DNA from: Callaeas wilsoni | Taxonomy: Eukaryota; Chordata; Aves; Passeriformes; Callaeidae | DNA: 64,000 nt | Direction: 5' to 3' | NCBI GenBank assembly: GCA_013398955.1 | Contig: VWPU01009617.1 | Coordinates: forward strand, 88,230 to 152,229 | Shown here: one piece after another, positions 23,191-37,044 of the stretch | How positions within the stretch are numbered: position 1 is the stretch's first letter | How the letters are laid out: each line of letters starts with the position of its first letter | Notes under the pieces: model-generated | The model's database searches: none | Told to the model about the DNA's origin: nothing | Seen by the model: only the letters and a program-made list of their open reading frames with translations | Made by a program: the position numbers and the translations under genes

Positions 23191-24639
23191 CCCTCTCCAA
23201 TATGCTAAACTAGGGTCTGAAGCACAAGTGTCTGTGTTTCTGCTAAACTTAAAATAATAAAGTAATTAAAAAACCCCATTCAGTATTGTAATTTTTAATC
23301 TAACTACTGTGAACATACCAGTCTGTACCTGGTTTCTCCAAACAGTGAATTCTCTGGGTTCCCTGCATGTCCGTGAAACTCCTTCTTCTAAAGCCCCATG
23401 TAATTCCAGTTCTCCCCCTTGCCTGCTAATGCTTACTGATCTGACCACAAAAACTGCTGAAGCTTCATTTCCCAGCTTGTCTGCATTCACCTCGCTGTCT
23501 CTCGCCATCCTCTCTCCAACTGAATGTCGGTGCAAAGCTGGCTTCCATGGTTACTACTAAAATAGGCAAAGGAGATATTTTTGGTCAGAATCTGCCAGTT
23601 CAGCAAGATCAAAATGCTTTTGGGAAATGTTCTGAATACAGTGAAATTTAAGCAGGACGTTTCTTGCAAAATGAAATAAAAACCTCTCCAGCTTCCTGCA
23701 GCTCACCTGCACCTTCCCAGTCTTCCCGGGCTGCCCAGTGCCCTGCTCCACCATCAGGGACACCTGTCACTCAGACAGCCCTGTGGCAGGGCTTTTGTGT
23801 GGAAACCTTTGTGTTTCTTGGTTTTGTTCTAAGTGCTGTCATATCAAAATCTTCTCTGCCCCACATCAGCCAGGATGCCTTCCCTTCAGCCAGCCTCCTC
23901 CACAGCACCCGTTTCTGTTGTCAGACTTCTGTGCAGGTGTTATTTATTTTAGATGTACATAAAAGCTATCCAGCCATGCAGTGGCCTTTGCCCACTGATG
24001 TACTGCTGTCTCTTGTCCCTTCTGGTCTCCCCTGTTTGTTTCCCTTGTGGCATGTCCCAATTAAGTTGCAGGCCTTCTGAGGAAAGGGACTGCCCTTTTT
24101 TTATGTATCTCGAGACACCTACTGCTTTTCCTCAGCCTGAATAACATTTCTTTCACTCTGTATTTGTAATAGACCCTCCTGCAGTTTGGATAGCTTTGGG
24201 CTTCCTTTGCAAATGCTGCTGTATTGTTAAAATTCTCTCACAGGCAGTAGGATGGCATAAGCTTGTGTCCATGTTCTCCACAGCACTGACCTGGTGGCTC
24301 TCCGTCCACAGCCTTATGGTTTTCTGTTGCTTCTGAGCCTTTACAAACCCCCATGACCCCATCACCCAAGGAGACTGGCAGACTGAACAGTGCGTGGACC
24401 TTATTGGAGTTCCTAAGTCAGGCACCACTGCCTCCAACGTGCTTCCCTGCCTGTGGGTGAGCTCCTCGTTTCCAGCACTCTTCTGAGCACAGAAGCTTCA
24501 TTGTTGGTCTAATGGAGGAGAAGAAAAGGCAGCTTCTCCCCCTGATCATCTGTCCCAGCCTATCTTCTCTGGCCAAGCTTTTCAGAAGCAGTGGAAGAAT
24601 ATTTCCTCTCCCACAGAGTATTTCTTCTCCCATAGAGGA
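23191..24639. other. Intergenic DNA, no gene recognised
   Basis: No gene is recognised. The open frames at 23.3-24.1 kb on the plus strand (up to 138 codons) overlap in two frames and have serine/proline-rich composition without a known domain. Confidence 0.5.
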
Positions 24640-24860
24640 TCACAGTATCACAGAGGATCCTGAGTTGGAAGGGATCCACAAGGATGCACCCCAGGACGTG
24701 GATGTCCCTCCTGGCTCCCAGAGCACTGCTGACTCATATTCAACTTGCCATTGACCAGGACTCCCAGGTCCTTTTTCACAGCTGCTGCTCTCCAGTGTCT
24801 GGTTCCCCAGCCTGTCTGTACTGGCATTGCATTTAACCATCTTTGCAAATTTCAGTAGGC
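24640..24860 (-). mobile_element. CR1 LINE fragment, ORF2 C-terminal region
   Basis: On the minus strand the translation contains KDLGVLVNGKLNMSQQC, the hallmark EKDLGVLVDxKLNMSQQC of the C-terminal CR1 ORF2. It ends at the CR1 3' region, seen on the plus strand as ATCACAGTATCACAGAGGAT near 24639-24659. The copy is a short 5'-truncated fossil. Confidence 0.85.
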
Positions 24861-27800
24861 AGCAATCAGAGCTATGAAACCCATAATTTTCAGTAAGACT
24901 TCAGAAAGTGGGCCTTCTAGCCCAGAGGATGGCAAAATGTGGGGCAGGAGACAGTCTCCCAACACATGCAGCCTTTTTGAACTTACAGTATAGTATCCCC
25001 CTGCAATGCAAACTCCAAATGCTTTTAGACAAACACATACATTGCACCCTTTTAAGGAGAGTTATCAAGGTGTGTCTGCACTGAAATTCCCAGAGAGTGA
25101 ACACATGCTCTGCAGTCACTATCCAGTTTCAAGATTTGTTACTACCCACATGTGTGATGCTCCTGGTGGGCCAGACCAGAGGATTGCAAGGAGCAGTGAC
25201 CAGCCTGTTCTCTGGACAATCTTGCTTTTCACCAAACACAAAGAGTGAAAGCAGCTTTGTTTGGTTGGTGGGGTTTTGTTTGTTTTTTTTTAGTTTTATA
25301 TAATCAAGACATTACAAAATAGTCTACTGAGGTTCCCATGTGTTGTAGGGCTGGACCTGTGTCTTTGAGGGGTGATGCTCCTTCAGCAGGAAACTCCTGC
25401 TCCCAGTGTCACTGCTCCAAGTTGCTGCCTAAAAGGATGTTTGCTGCCCATGGGTATCAAGACTCTCCTGAACCAAAGCTAATGTTCTTCCATTTCTAAA
25501 AATCCCTATAGGCAGCCACCTGTGTGTCAGCATCCCTGTAGACAGCTCCCGTGGGGATTTCAGACACAGAACTACATTTAGGAGAAGTTGGAGAAATTTC
25601 TTGTGTCCTAATGGAATAAATTCTGATTTGCCCAGAAGTTTCTGCCTGACTTCTACCACAGTCCCCGTCAGCAGGATTGGACATGCTTTGCTGTAATCAC
25701 GATGTAATGGCTCAGAGTTTGTGGGCTGGGCTCTGGTGCTTGAGTGACTGGAGCCGTTATTCCCCTGCAGGCACAGAGGAAAACACCATTCCCTAAAACT
25801 TGGCTAAAGGAAGTTTTATTTGGCATGCATTAGCCCACCCTTGCAAAGCTGAAGGCTGTATACAAAGTCAGTTAGCACAGATCACCTGAGGTTTAGTTAA
25901 CAGATATGTAAGGATTAATGGAGTTGTCTGAACTCTGTGAGAGCAGCATTTATAGGGGAACTTCATTAGATCCACAGCTGCAAATTATAAACCCTTCTAC
26001 CCTGTTTGAGGTTTGTTATCTTTAGAGATCACCATGAAAGGTGGAACAGCTGTGAGTGCTATTATTCAAGCTGATATGTAATGACTGCAAAAAAGGTAGG
26101 GTGTTTAGACAGATGATATGAAGAACAGATTTGCAAGAGGATCATTAAATTCATGTTCCTCTGAGCTGGTGTGCATTGAGAGGAAAGGCATGAGTGAGAT
26201 ACTCAAGCACAGTGAAGTGTCCACAAGAATATCTTCTGGACTTGTCAGAGCAGTGCCCATCAGAGGAGGGACTGGGGTGAGCAGGAGGGTAGAGGAGAAC
26301 AACTTTCCCCTACAGAGGGAAGTCATGTACAAAGGTGTACCCAGTAGCTCTGTTATGTATATCAGTGTTTTCCAAGACTTCAATATCTTTATTTTATTGA
26401 GGAGAACAGTTGTAGCTTCAGTTGCTTGTGGGGTGCTCAGTGCCAGGTTGGTCCTTGGTCCGGAGGAAGCTGGTGCTGGAGGACTCTGCCTTCAGGTGTC
26501 AGAGGGGAGTGCAGGAGGGTTATCAGTGCCTTCAGTCTGGCAGAGCTGCAGCTTGTCATGTCAGCAGTTGTTCTGGTTTGGTGACCAGCCAGGTTTGAGG
26601 TAGATGACAAATCTTGACTGGCCTCTAACTTGAGAGGGGCAAGAAGCAGCTGAATGCTAATAGAGCTTCTCCTCCCAGTGCCCTCGTCCTGGGCAGGGAC
26701 TGCTCTTGCTGTCACAGAGCTGCTCTTCCGCTAAAAGCTTTGCTGGTCCTGTTTTGTTTGTCCCAACTCAGGGACCAGACAAGAGCTTAGTGATGCCTAG
26801 GGACTGCACAGATCTGCCGAACATCAGCAGAGAGAGGCACAACCCGGAGTGGTGTATTTTCTCTCCCTTGGCTCTGGCGAAGGCTGCAGGAATTATTTAG
26901 GGATGAAAAAACTTCTCTTGCTTTCAGAGCCAAGTAGGAAAACAGTCACTTTATCAACCACTTGGCACATGTGCTTTGGCGAGGCAGAGGAGGCATGTGG
27001 GGTCTCCGTAATTATTATCAACGACTTTTTCAGAGGAGGGGGTAGAACCTGAGTCCTTGAAACTTAGATTCCCTTCAGGTGCTGAGAGGAGGGGAATAAG
27101 GGAGGTATTATTAGAAAGCATTTCTTCTATTTAACAGATGTTAAATAGCACTATACCGCTATATCAATCTGTCAAATACACTAATGGGAAACAGCATATA
27201 GAAAAGTCGAGATGTGAATTTCACAGGGAAACAACTGCCCCCCTTCTGCAGGATCCTGGGGTCTAGGGGCCAGCGCGGAGCACAAGGAGCAGCTGCACAT
27301 ATGCCAGGCACATGTGGATGGAGAGGGGAAGGAATAGTTGTGGACTATGACAGAAAAAACTTGGTGCAGCTGGAAAGGTTTTCACCCACCTTGTCCTGGT
27401 TGTTGCACTTGAAACTGGATTAAAAATATCCTTAAAGCAGAGACCACACATATCTTTGGGTTTTGACAAGTTGTGTGTACCGTGCCATGGGTTTCAGTGG
27501 TGTTAATCGGCATTTTAACAACGTAGGTGGTTTAAAGTCTGAGGGAGAAAAACAAACCTCTAATGGATGAATAAAGGTTGAAAAGCAAGCCTGGCTTTGC
27601 AGTAGTGTGTGTTAGTTCCAAGTCAGACCCAGAGCGATGGCATTTTCCTCTTGGACTCTGCGTTGCTTCCTTAAACTTGTCCTGGTGATCCCCAGCCACC
27701 GGCTGCGACCACAGGCAGCCGAGGTCGGTACGGTTTTGTTAACAGAGCTGCCTGAAGCTCAAGGTTAAGTGATGGGAATTTCAAAACAAAACAATAAATT

Positions 27801-28777
27801 AATAAAATGAATGTGTCATCAGCTGATCCTCTTCTGACCACCATCTGTCCCCTGATCATGTGACGTCTCCCAGCTGGCCACCCAAGAGACAAACCATGCA
27901 AGATCATCATCACAACATATGCTGCTATTTACACATTTTTAAAGGTAATAGTTGCTAGGCTGTCATATTAGTAGTTAAAAGCAGTTATTTGGAAGCTAGG
28001 GGATTTTTTCTTTATTTCTCTCCTCTTTTTTTTCCCTTAGGAAGGCAGTGACTCAGCAGGTATATTTCTGACAGAGATGTGTTTAGGGTTGGAGCAGTGG
28101 AAGTTCCTATGTACAGTCTATGTAATTCTACCCCCCTGTGTCCCCACCTTGTTCTTTGGTATGCTGTTGTGCCTTTTGTAATGTGCAGTAGAATAAATAA
28201 AATAGAAAGAAGGCAATGGTACCACAAATGTCACTAGTGTACCTTTTAGGAACATTATGTGCTCTCTTTGCTATCTCCAGGATGCAAACCAAGCCGTGCA
28301 TTTTTAAACTATTGTTAAGATCAAGGATGTGGTTATGAGAAGACTTACAATTTATAGGATACTTAAGCATTAAGGATTGAGGCACAGAACATTTCCTGGG
28401 GATTAACGACTGACTGGGTGAGCCTCAGGCCATTAACCCCTGCCTGCCATTAATCTTCAGGAAATGCCCTGCAGTGAGGTCGTTATTGCTGTTATATGCA
28501 GAAACAGAAAAATAATAATAAGAAAGGACCGTGGATTATTTATTTATATTTTACGTAACACGATTCTATTGGGACTGTAGGAAACGAACATCTTTCTCTT
28601 TAGCTGGTCGTACTGCTGGAATTAATGCAGTTCCTGCATCTCACTCTTCTGTGGAAGATTATTGTCAGATTGCAGGAGTGCAAGTGGGGCAGGATTTGGC
28701 CCACTGCTTGTATTGCAGTGTTTAATACAATGAATAAGCCCTGCTTCTCTGATATAACTGCTGGCACAATTTAGCCC
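24861..28777. other. Intergenic DNA upstream of MSANTD1, no gene recognised
   Basis: No gene is recognised. The longest open frame here (26118-26603, plus, 161 codons) resembles no family and overlaps an antisense frame, so it is treated as chance. DNA is otherwise AT-rich and non-repetitive to the eye. Confidence 0.5.
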
Positions 28778-29381
28778 TATATAAAAACCAGCTCAAAATG
28801 CTTGTTTTACAGCAAAGCAATTTATTCACAGTTCTAAGCAACTCACAGCCTTTTTTTAACTCATTGAATAATCCTTTTAGGTTGCCCATAAAGCAGGTGA
28901 AATGCTTCTGCTGCAGTCCTAAGGCAGAACACAGGCTGCATAAATAGCATCTAAATTACTAGGAATACAAAATACACATGCAGTAATACATACCTACAAA
29001 GGCAAATTCATACTGACAGGACTGCAGTGTGTGCTTATCAGCAGCAAAACATCTCGGGGGAAAAAAAAAGTGGCTTTATATTGAAATTTTATATATATTT
29101 CTCTCTATATAAACACTTAAATACTCTTTTTTGCATGTTCTAAAGCCCAGATGCAGGCTCCTTTTTAATGAGCCTGCCTGCTTAAACATTTATTAGCTTA
29201 GAGATGTATAGTTTTCATAAAGCTGGCTGATTCTTTTTGCAGAATATCTTTGCAAAAAAAAGCTTTTTTTTTGTGTACATGGCCTCAGTCCTTGCAACCT
29301 CCTAGAGAGTCTGTCAAGGCACAACTTAAAAGCTCGTTCAGGCGACCATGACCCCCTGCTAGCAGATTGTCTGCCTAAAAG
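28778..29381 (+). promoter_or_regulatory. Candidate MSANTD1 core promoter and non-coding first exon
   Basis: The first coding exon of MSANTD1 is preceded by a splice acceptor (AG at 29800-29801), so an upstream non-coding exon is expected. Two TATA boxes lie upstream: TATATAAAAA at 28778-28787 and TATATAAA at 29106-29113. A strong donor, CTAAAAG/GTAAGG, has its exon end at 29381. A first exon of about 250-570 bases spliced over a 420-base intron to 29802 would fit. This is inference from signals only. A distal CpG-rich promoter (21.8 kb or further left) is the main alternative. Confidence 0.3.
29153..29177. repeat. Perfect 8-bp stem hairpin
   Basis: GCAGGCTC (29153-29160) and GAGCCTGC (29170-29177) are exact reverse complements around the 9-base loop CTTTTTAAT. 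If the proposed first exon is real, this hairpin would be in the 5' UTR of MSANTD1. Confidence 0.85.
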
Positions 29382-29563
29382 GTAAGGGAAAGCTAAAAAA
29401 GAAGTAGAAACTTAAAAGTAGCTTCTCAAAGGCTGCATAGATCTTTTTTTTTGTTAAACCTAAAGTGTTTAAAAGCTTTAATATTGATGGCCTGTCAACT
29501 TTGTCCTGATTCTTTGGCTTTCAGTTAAAAGGTTTTTGTTGTTGTAGCTTATGCAGTTGCTCT

Positions 29564-29597
29564 GTTGCTATGGAAACGTGACATCAAAATGACGTTT
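29564..29597. promoter_or_regulatory. RFX X-box next to CRE-like sites
   Basis: GTTGCTATGGAAAC at 29564-29577 is close to the palindromic RFX X-box GTTGCCATGGCAAC, with two differences. It is followed at once by GTGACATCA (29578-29586) and then TGACGTTT (29590-29597), both CREB/ATF-like. The cluster lies about 220 bases before the MSANTD1 start codon. X-boxes with adjacent CRE-type sites occur in promoters of ciliary, neuronal and MHC class II genes. Function here is inferred. Confidence 0.55.
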
Positions 29598-29776
29598 CTC
29601 TGTTTAAAAGCTTTTAACTAAATTCCTGCCTGTCAGATGTAGGCCCCATTTTGTGCACTCAAGCTTCAAGCTGTTGCAAAAAGGTTTCATATGTTCTGTT
29701 GTCATTCAAATTCTTTATCCACATATGCATGTCTTGCACTACAAAAAACCTAAACTAAAAACTCAATCTATATTAA

Positions 29777-30067
<291 letters not shown>

Positions 30068-30830
30068 TAAGCTTCAGTTAATTCTTTTTATTTTAAGAGA
30101 TTTTAGCAGGGACGGCGCAGTGATTTTTGCCTTTCAGAAAGAAGTCTCCTAGAGGAAATCTGTCGATAAAAGATTAAAGATTGTTCATATCGCTTTTAAA
30201 ATTCTCTCTTGCCAGTGCTGTTACGTCATTGTTAATTTTTCCCCCCCATTTCATGTCAAACTCTGGGACAACTTTGTTTCTTTAAAATTAGCTGGCGTTG
30301 TTATGATGCAGAGGGATGGAAATGTATTTAATGGGGAAAAGAGATTTATTTTTTTTTGCTCTTTGCTGAGGGGACTGATTGTGTTAGCTTGGCAGCCAGT
30401 TCCTTGCAGTGAAACTCCTGCAGTTTCAAGTGGCCACTGAGGATCGGAATTGCAAGGCAAAGTTAAAAAAAAAAAAAGAAAACTAGAACAGAATAATGTT
30501 TGGGGGGGCTGATGCTCCTAGATTTTGGTCTCGTGAGTTGAAGGGTTACACTTCACGGGGCCAAGAATAATTGAATGTCTTATTACTGAGTGACACACAT
30601 TGCTATAATTATAAGCAGCAGTGAAAGAACTATTATATCTGCAGAGAGAATCAATGTGCACCGTCAATACTGCTCCAAAGGAGTCGGGGGGAGGGCGGAG
30701 GTGTCTACGAGGGGATGATAAAGAACAGGCAAGCAGTCAGGAGGGGAAGTTGGCTTCAGAAAATGCGAGGCATTTGTGCATTTGTTGTTTGCAGGGAGAA
30801 AAATAATTAGAACTTAAGAGAATTATTTCC

Positions 30831-30854
30831 ATATATATATATTTTTTTTTTTTT
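30831..30854. repeat. AT/T low-complexity tract
   Basis: (AT)5 runs directly into a run of 13 T residues. Confidence 0.9.
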
Positions 30855-31641
30855 AAAATTCTTATCTCTGTGAAGCACGAACTGCCTCATACTGGAAATC
30901 CTGAGTGGTGACTTGAGCTATGTGCTTGTAATGCAAGAAAATCAAATATGTGACTCTTTTATTTAATCTCTCCTCAAAGCTCATATTAATAATAAAAAAG
31001 GTTATTACAGCAGGCAACCATGTTAAAACTGCTCGCTTTTCTGTAAGGCACCCTTACTGTATTTAATGCAGAGACTGCTCATCAAATAGAAAACTAGGGA
31101 AAATCCTGTAAACCCCTTAACTTTGAATGTCCTTCTACGTTTCTATCATCCACAAGCATAATGTTTAACATCATTTGCCATAACATTAAACCTGATGTTT
31201 TGTAGCAAATGCTAACGTCTCCAAAATGTTTGAGCAACCCTGCTGTAATCCCTACAGTTTTCTTCACCCAGACTGTGGATGAGAAAGCTGGAAGTGAGAT
31301 AAATTTTTGTCCAGCATCACCCAGCAATTCGCACTCGGATGCAGATTTGGGAGTCGGGAGCTGCTGGCTACCAGGCTTTTGCTTAGTCTGCTAAATCTGC
31401 AGTCCTCCCTGCTGGGAATTGCATCTCGCGGCACTGAGATTTTACAGGTGTCTGTAGCAGCAACACTGCACGATAGTTAAGTGCCGTAATTGCCAAGTGG
31501 AAGAGGTTATTTCTGTCAGCCTTTGTTCTAAATTTACTGTGTTGTCATCAATCAGAGAGTCTCATTTTTTTTCTAATTAATGTTTTCATTTAAAGTTGCA
31601 TTGGGGGAGGGGAAGAAATAAAATCACTCGCACACATGCAC

Positions 31642-31657
31642 TGTGTGTGTGTGTGTG
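31642..31657. repeat. (TG)8 microsatellite
   Basis: Eight uninterrupted TG units, within MSANTD1 intron 1. Confidence 0.9.
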
Positions 31658-34600
31658 AGAAACTGCACTTTTAAGAAACATCCTTCTATTTCTGTGAACT
31701 TCTAAGATTGCTTCTGTTGCATGTTGTCACTCTGCTTTTCTATTTTGCAGTGCATTGCAGCTCCCTGCTTATTGATTGAGATGCTAATTTAGGAGAGTTA
31801 AAAACTGCCTTGTGCTGTCACAGAGCTGTTTCATTTTGTGCTCTGGAATATAAAATGCATCTTCTTGTTGTTCATTCACACTCATGTGCTTTGCTGTCAA
31901 GGTGAGGTGGTATGGAGAATGGGGACAAGCAGAAGCTGTTACTTAAAATTTCTAATTTTCTGGGTACTTTTTGGTGGTGAGGATAAGGAAGGTTGTGGTG
32001 AAACTGTAAATGATGTGAGTGGCCACCGACTGCAGGCTTTGCTGTGAGGCAGCCGAGTTTTAATCCACATTTGGGTGCCTGCAGGACACTTGAGGAAGAT
32101 GCTTTACATCACTGTATTTCTGAGCATCATTGCAGCACTGTGGCACAAACTGGAAAAGCAGATCCTGAGAGCAGGAAAATGCTCTATTTTGAGATAATAC
32201 TTTGCAATGATTACATTGGGTTAGTGAGTGTGACATGGGAGAACGTAGCACCAGTAGCAGAAGTGGGGGGGGTGTTCTGCACCTAAGAGCTTGCTTCTTC
32301 CCCTGCCTCAGGATCCTGTACTTCTTTAGGCAACTCTTAACAGTCCTGCAGAGGTGGAGTGGCCTCTACTCTTCCTTTAACAGTCAGAAATAAACTGCAT
32401 TAAAATATTTAGTCAGATAATATTATTTAGCCATGTGCCACAACTTCATAAAGGAACATAAACCGCCTGTCCTACAAATTACTACACATACATATATGGA
32501 TGAATAAATATATGTATATTTTTTTCTCTAAAAGGAAAAAGCAGTATTTAAATATTTCTATTAGTCTTTTTAACCAAGTTTAGTTTTAAAAGTGCTGTCA
32601 CTGGCATGTCTTATCATGGGACATCTGTTGAAACAGATATTGATGATCTGAAACATACGAGGATCTGAAACAGAAAGCAGTGAACATGTTTATAAAGGTG
32701 CTCTCCAGTCTGAGGATGCCATGGCATTCTAACAGGCAGTTCAGAAAATACTGTTTTCTTTATTCTTCTCAGTCCAAGCCATTCATTATGAGTAGGTGTC
32801 CAAGTCAGACAAACACATGCACATGTAGGGAAGGACTGTTTCTTGGCCAATAATTATTGCAGTTGCTGCAGCAAGTGCAGCCTTCATGGGTGTGTACAGT
32901 GGCAGGGGGCTCAGAAGGGGCTCCCACCTGAGGTATTCACCCTGGTTCTGGGTGTGTTGGATCCCACGTGGGATCTTGTGCTGCCAGGTAAAGTTACTTC
33001 AGGTATAGCTCAGTGTGCATGAGCATCTCTCACGAAAGCAATTTTAGGGTGATCATATCCCATTCCTCCACATCTGAAGTGAAAATATTATTCAGGTGTT
33101 AAAATGCCATATGGAAATCTCTTTTATCTCATAATTTTCTCCTTGAATTCTTGTGTTTATTTCTGCCTGCCCTATATTTCAGCAAGATGACAAGAGAATG
33201 AGAAGATGTTTAGAGAACAGTTAGGCTGAGATGTGGAAAGCTGTCTTTATTAAGAGAAGTGGAAAAGTTTGTGAATGCTAAAGGAGTTTTAGAGGTGCAT
33301 AAAAATATGCACTATTTTTCAGAATGTAAAGCAGATATTTTTTTTGCCATGATACAAGAAGTTATTTGTAAGAATTGCAAGGCAAGAAATGCAAAATTAG
33401 TTAAAGTCATATAAATCTGTATTGCACTGCATAATAAGCATGTAGAACTCCTTGCCACTGAAAATCATTGACACCAAGAGAGCACCAGGTTGTTTTAGTA
33501 TTATTATTTTTACTAAAGATTAGATTTATTAAATAAAAAAAACAGATGTTGTTTGTCTTCCAATTAGGTAAAGTTATGAAAGACAATGGGTTTCGGGATA
33601 TTACTGGCTGTTGATGGAAAAATAATCATGCTTTTTTATGGGTGAATGTGCCCTCAAAAGCTGTCAAAATCATTCCTGAAGTATTCAACACTGACCTTTG
33701 TCAGAAGAGAGTGAGACGATGGACTGATCTGGCAGTGGTTCCTGTATTCCTCTGCATTACTGTAGTCCAAGTGCATTTGGAGGAAACTAATCAGGGAAAA
33801 ATATACCGTGACCTGAAGTAATTCTTACTGGAGTCTCAGTATATTGGGGGACCATTTCATCCACCGTGGAAATTGACTGGGTGGAAAATTCTGCACAGCA
33901 CCATAGGTGGAAGGAAAATTCTTTCTGCAGGTGTATTTGAGTAAAGTTCTGCTTTTAGGCAGTGCTGTAAAATCTGAAATATCTGCTGTGGATAGATCAG
34001 CCACCAGGTTTTTAATGTTCCACTTCAAAGATACCTGTGTGGTGAGCTGCATGAACCTCCCCATTTATCCATCCTGGAAGAAGGAAGGTCTGAGTCAAGC
34101 TTCCTGGAATTCAAAGTTAAGCTTTCAGATGTGCTGGTCATCAGAAGTTTTCCTGAGATTAGCATGCCAGCTCTCGAGGTTTAGCATCCCTTAGAGCATG
34201 TGCCCAGTTCTTTGTGCTGTGCAGCCTACTCGGGGCTATCAGCACATGTGAACCTGTAATTATTCCTTCTCAAAGAAAGCACTGTCCTGTCACTGCTAAT
34301 GTGCTGATCTCACTGTGTCACAGTGCTCTGTAACTGCTGTTATAATATTGCCACTGACACAATACACACTGGCTTAGAAAGAGGAAACAGGGTTTGCACA
34401 GCTTGCACAGTGGTCCACAGTTTTGACTGATTCCTTCTGATGTTTAAAAATAAGAACTGTGTGAATGCAAATTTATTATTTTCAAAAACAACACCCTCCC
34501 CAAAGCCTAGAAAACAGGATGCAGCTGTTGCTCTTTGATTTGAATCGCAGTCAATTAATGTTAATGATTGGTAAATTTAAATCAGTCTCATGATTTGAAT

Positions 34601-36434
34601 GAAAGAGTAGTCTAATTTTTTATTTTCATGTGTACATGATAGCAATTAAACATTTTTGCTTGTGTAATCCGTTGCTATACTCTATGACATTATGCAACTG
34701 GAAAATCTGACCTCTGTTACAGCAAATGATAAAATATGAGTGCAGGCAAATTACTGCAAAAAGTTGAATTTGAATATTTTACTATCTTTCTCTTTAATTT
34801 CAATAATTTATGGCAGATGCACAACTTAGTATTGTACTTTCATCATCCTTCTTTTCCTCGCCATTGATTGGTTCATAAACAGTTGCTATTTATTATTTAT
34901 TTTGAAAGCTTTTCCTAGAAACCCCAGGAGATGGATGTTGTATCCATTCCTTAAGGCAAGTAGTAATATCAAATGCTGCAATAATAATAAAAAAGCAATA
35001 CTGCTTTGAGCAAAGTCTAAAAAAATGAAGCAAGTTATAGATTGCTTGCTTTTTGCTGACTAAATAATGATGATTTTAAAAAAACCCAACTCTTTAAAAC
35101 ATAATATTGTGATAGTTTTATTTTAGAAGGTGGATTAATAGGCTCAGAGAATAAAGTCTGAAAAAAAGTCAGTGGCAGCACAAATGACTCAACAGTTGTC
35201 TCAGTCTATTCAGTGGTGCATTTTGGCAGTGGGATCTCAAAGTCCATTAATTTATTCACTTCTCTGGAATAAGACAAGCAATCACCTTTCAAATTAACTG
35301 GATTGGCATGCTTTGGGTATTTGTCCACTGGAAATCTGACTTTGATCACTGAGTTTTTGGAGAGAGTTCTCAGTTGCCTCTGCTCTCAGCTGGATTTTCG
35401 TAGAGCCTCATGATACAGCAACAGGTCTAGATAAACTCAGTGTGAATTTATTTTGCAAGCTCTGCTGACTTTCTTGCTTACCTCTGTTTCTTACCTCATT
35501 TTTCCTGCCTGGCTCGCTCACTCAGGCAGTGATATGCCCAATTTCAAAGTGTTAATGTTTGGCTCATCTTGCTCTCTCATTTCTGGACTGTTGCATTCCA
35601 GCCTTTGTATTGTTCTGTTTCTTTTAACATCCTCATGTTTCATTAAAACAAACAAAACCCCAAATCCATCTCTTGGAAGCAACTAAGATTGCTGTGATGA
35701 GTTATGCTAATGACTGAGGGCAGTAAATTAATCTCTGCTTTAGACTCCAGTTTTTCCAGGGTTACATTTACCTCAATGCAGGCAAAAGCTCTCAGCTGTC
35801 TCACTAGGTTTTCCGGACTTCTGACAGTTGTAGAAAAAGTATTTAAAAGTCAGTGAATTCTGGAACTTGGTATTAGTATTACGAAGGTAGCTATTTGTTT
35901 TGTTTTACCAGAAAGCTAAACCAGCAACACTATTGCAGTGAATATTCTTCCCACTTACCTCCACCTGCAGCATTTCTACTTCTCTTCCAAAGGACTGACA
36001 CTCCCTTTCCCCTTATCTTCTCATCTCTTCCTCTGTTCCATCCTTTTTTCTGTGTGTTTGAGCCAGACTCCATATAGGTAGATGATTGCTGCTAGTGCTG
36101 CTTTTAAGCTAACACAGTTCTCTTGTCTACCTCCTGGTAGTGATCTCTTTTATTTAGCTCAGAGCTATGGTAAGCAGTCAGAAGTAGAAGAATTAGTATC
36201 CATTCAATGCATTGAGAGCCAGAGAAATACCTGAGTTTGTACGACTGCAACTCTACAGCTCTGTGACCAGACAATAAACAACAGCTCTTCCTTCAAAATT
36301 GTCATAGTTCTTTAAAACTATGTTTTTTTTTACAGAAACCGTAAAAAGTTTCTGGGTACACAGCTGAGCTCAAACAACAACAAAAAGGTACCAGCCTACT
36401 CAAGCAAAATATCTGCTCCTGGAAACTTTCCATT

Positions 36435-37010
36435 GAATCATAGAACGGTTCAGGTTGGAAGGGTCCTTTAAAGACCATCTCGCTCCAACCCCTCCCATGG
36501 GCAGGGACACCTTCACTAAGCCAGATTGCTCAAAGCCACATCCAAACTGGTCTTGAGCGCTGCCAGGATGCAGCATCCACAGCTTCCCGGGGCAACCTGT
36601 TTCAGTGGCTCACCGCCCTTATTCAAAATTTCTTCCTTATATCTAGTGTGAATCTACAATAAGGTCTTCCCAGAGGCTCTTCCCAGATCAGGCTCTTCTC
36701 CAGGCTGAACAAGCTCAGCTCTCTCAGCCCATATCCATGGCAGAGCTGCTCCAACCCTCTGAGGATTTTTGTAGCCCTCCAGGTGGGGTTTCAGGAGAAG
36801 AGCGCAGAGGGGCAGAATCCCCTCCCTCAACCTGCTGGCCACGCTGCTTTTGCTGCAGCCCAGGATAATGGTTGGCTTTGTGGGCTACGAGGACATTGCT
36901 GGCTCATGTCCAGCCTGTCATCCACCAGCACCCCCAGCTCCTTCCCTGTAGGACTGCCCTCAATCTATTCATCCCCCAGCCTGTATTTATACCTGGGTTG
37001 CCCCAAAAAT
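36435..37010 (-). mobile_element. CR1 LINE 3' fragment, minus strand
   Basis: The plus strand begins GAATCATAGAACGGTTCAGG, then TTGGAAGGGTCCTTTAAAGA. This is the reverse complement of the avian CR1 3' terminus, including its ATTCTATGATTC-type tail. It continues through the recognisable 3' UTR and C-terminal ORF2 region (for example CCCATGGGCAGGGACACCTT near 36495 and TGTAGCCCTCCAGGTGGGGT near 36770). The copy is 5'-truncated at about 37010 and lies antisense to MSANTD1. Confidence 0.92.
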
Positions 37011-37044
37011 CACCACAGGGGTGGGTGATTTAATGAAAGGAGGT

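Noticed and set aside
26118..26603. 161-residue plus-strand frame
   Set aside because: No known domain, poor start context, and an antisense frame of similar quality overlaps it; likely chance.
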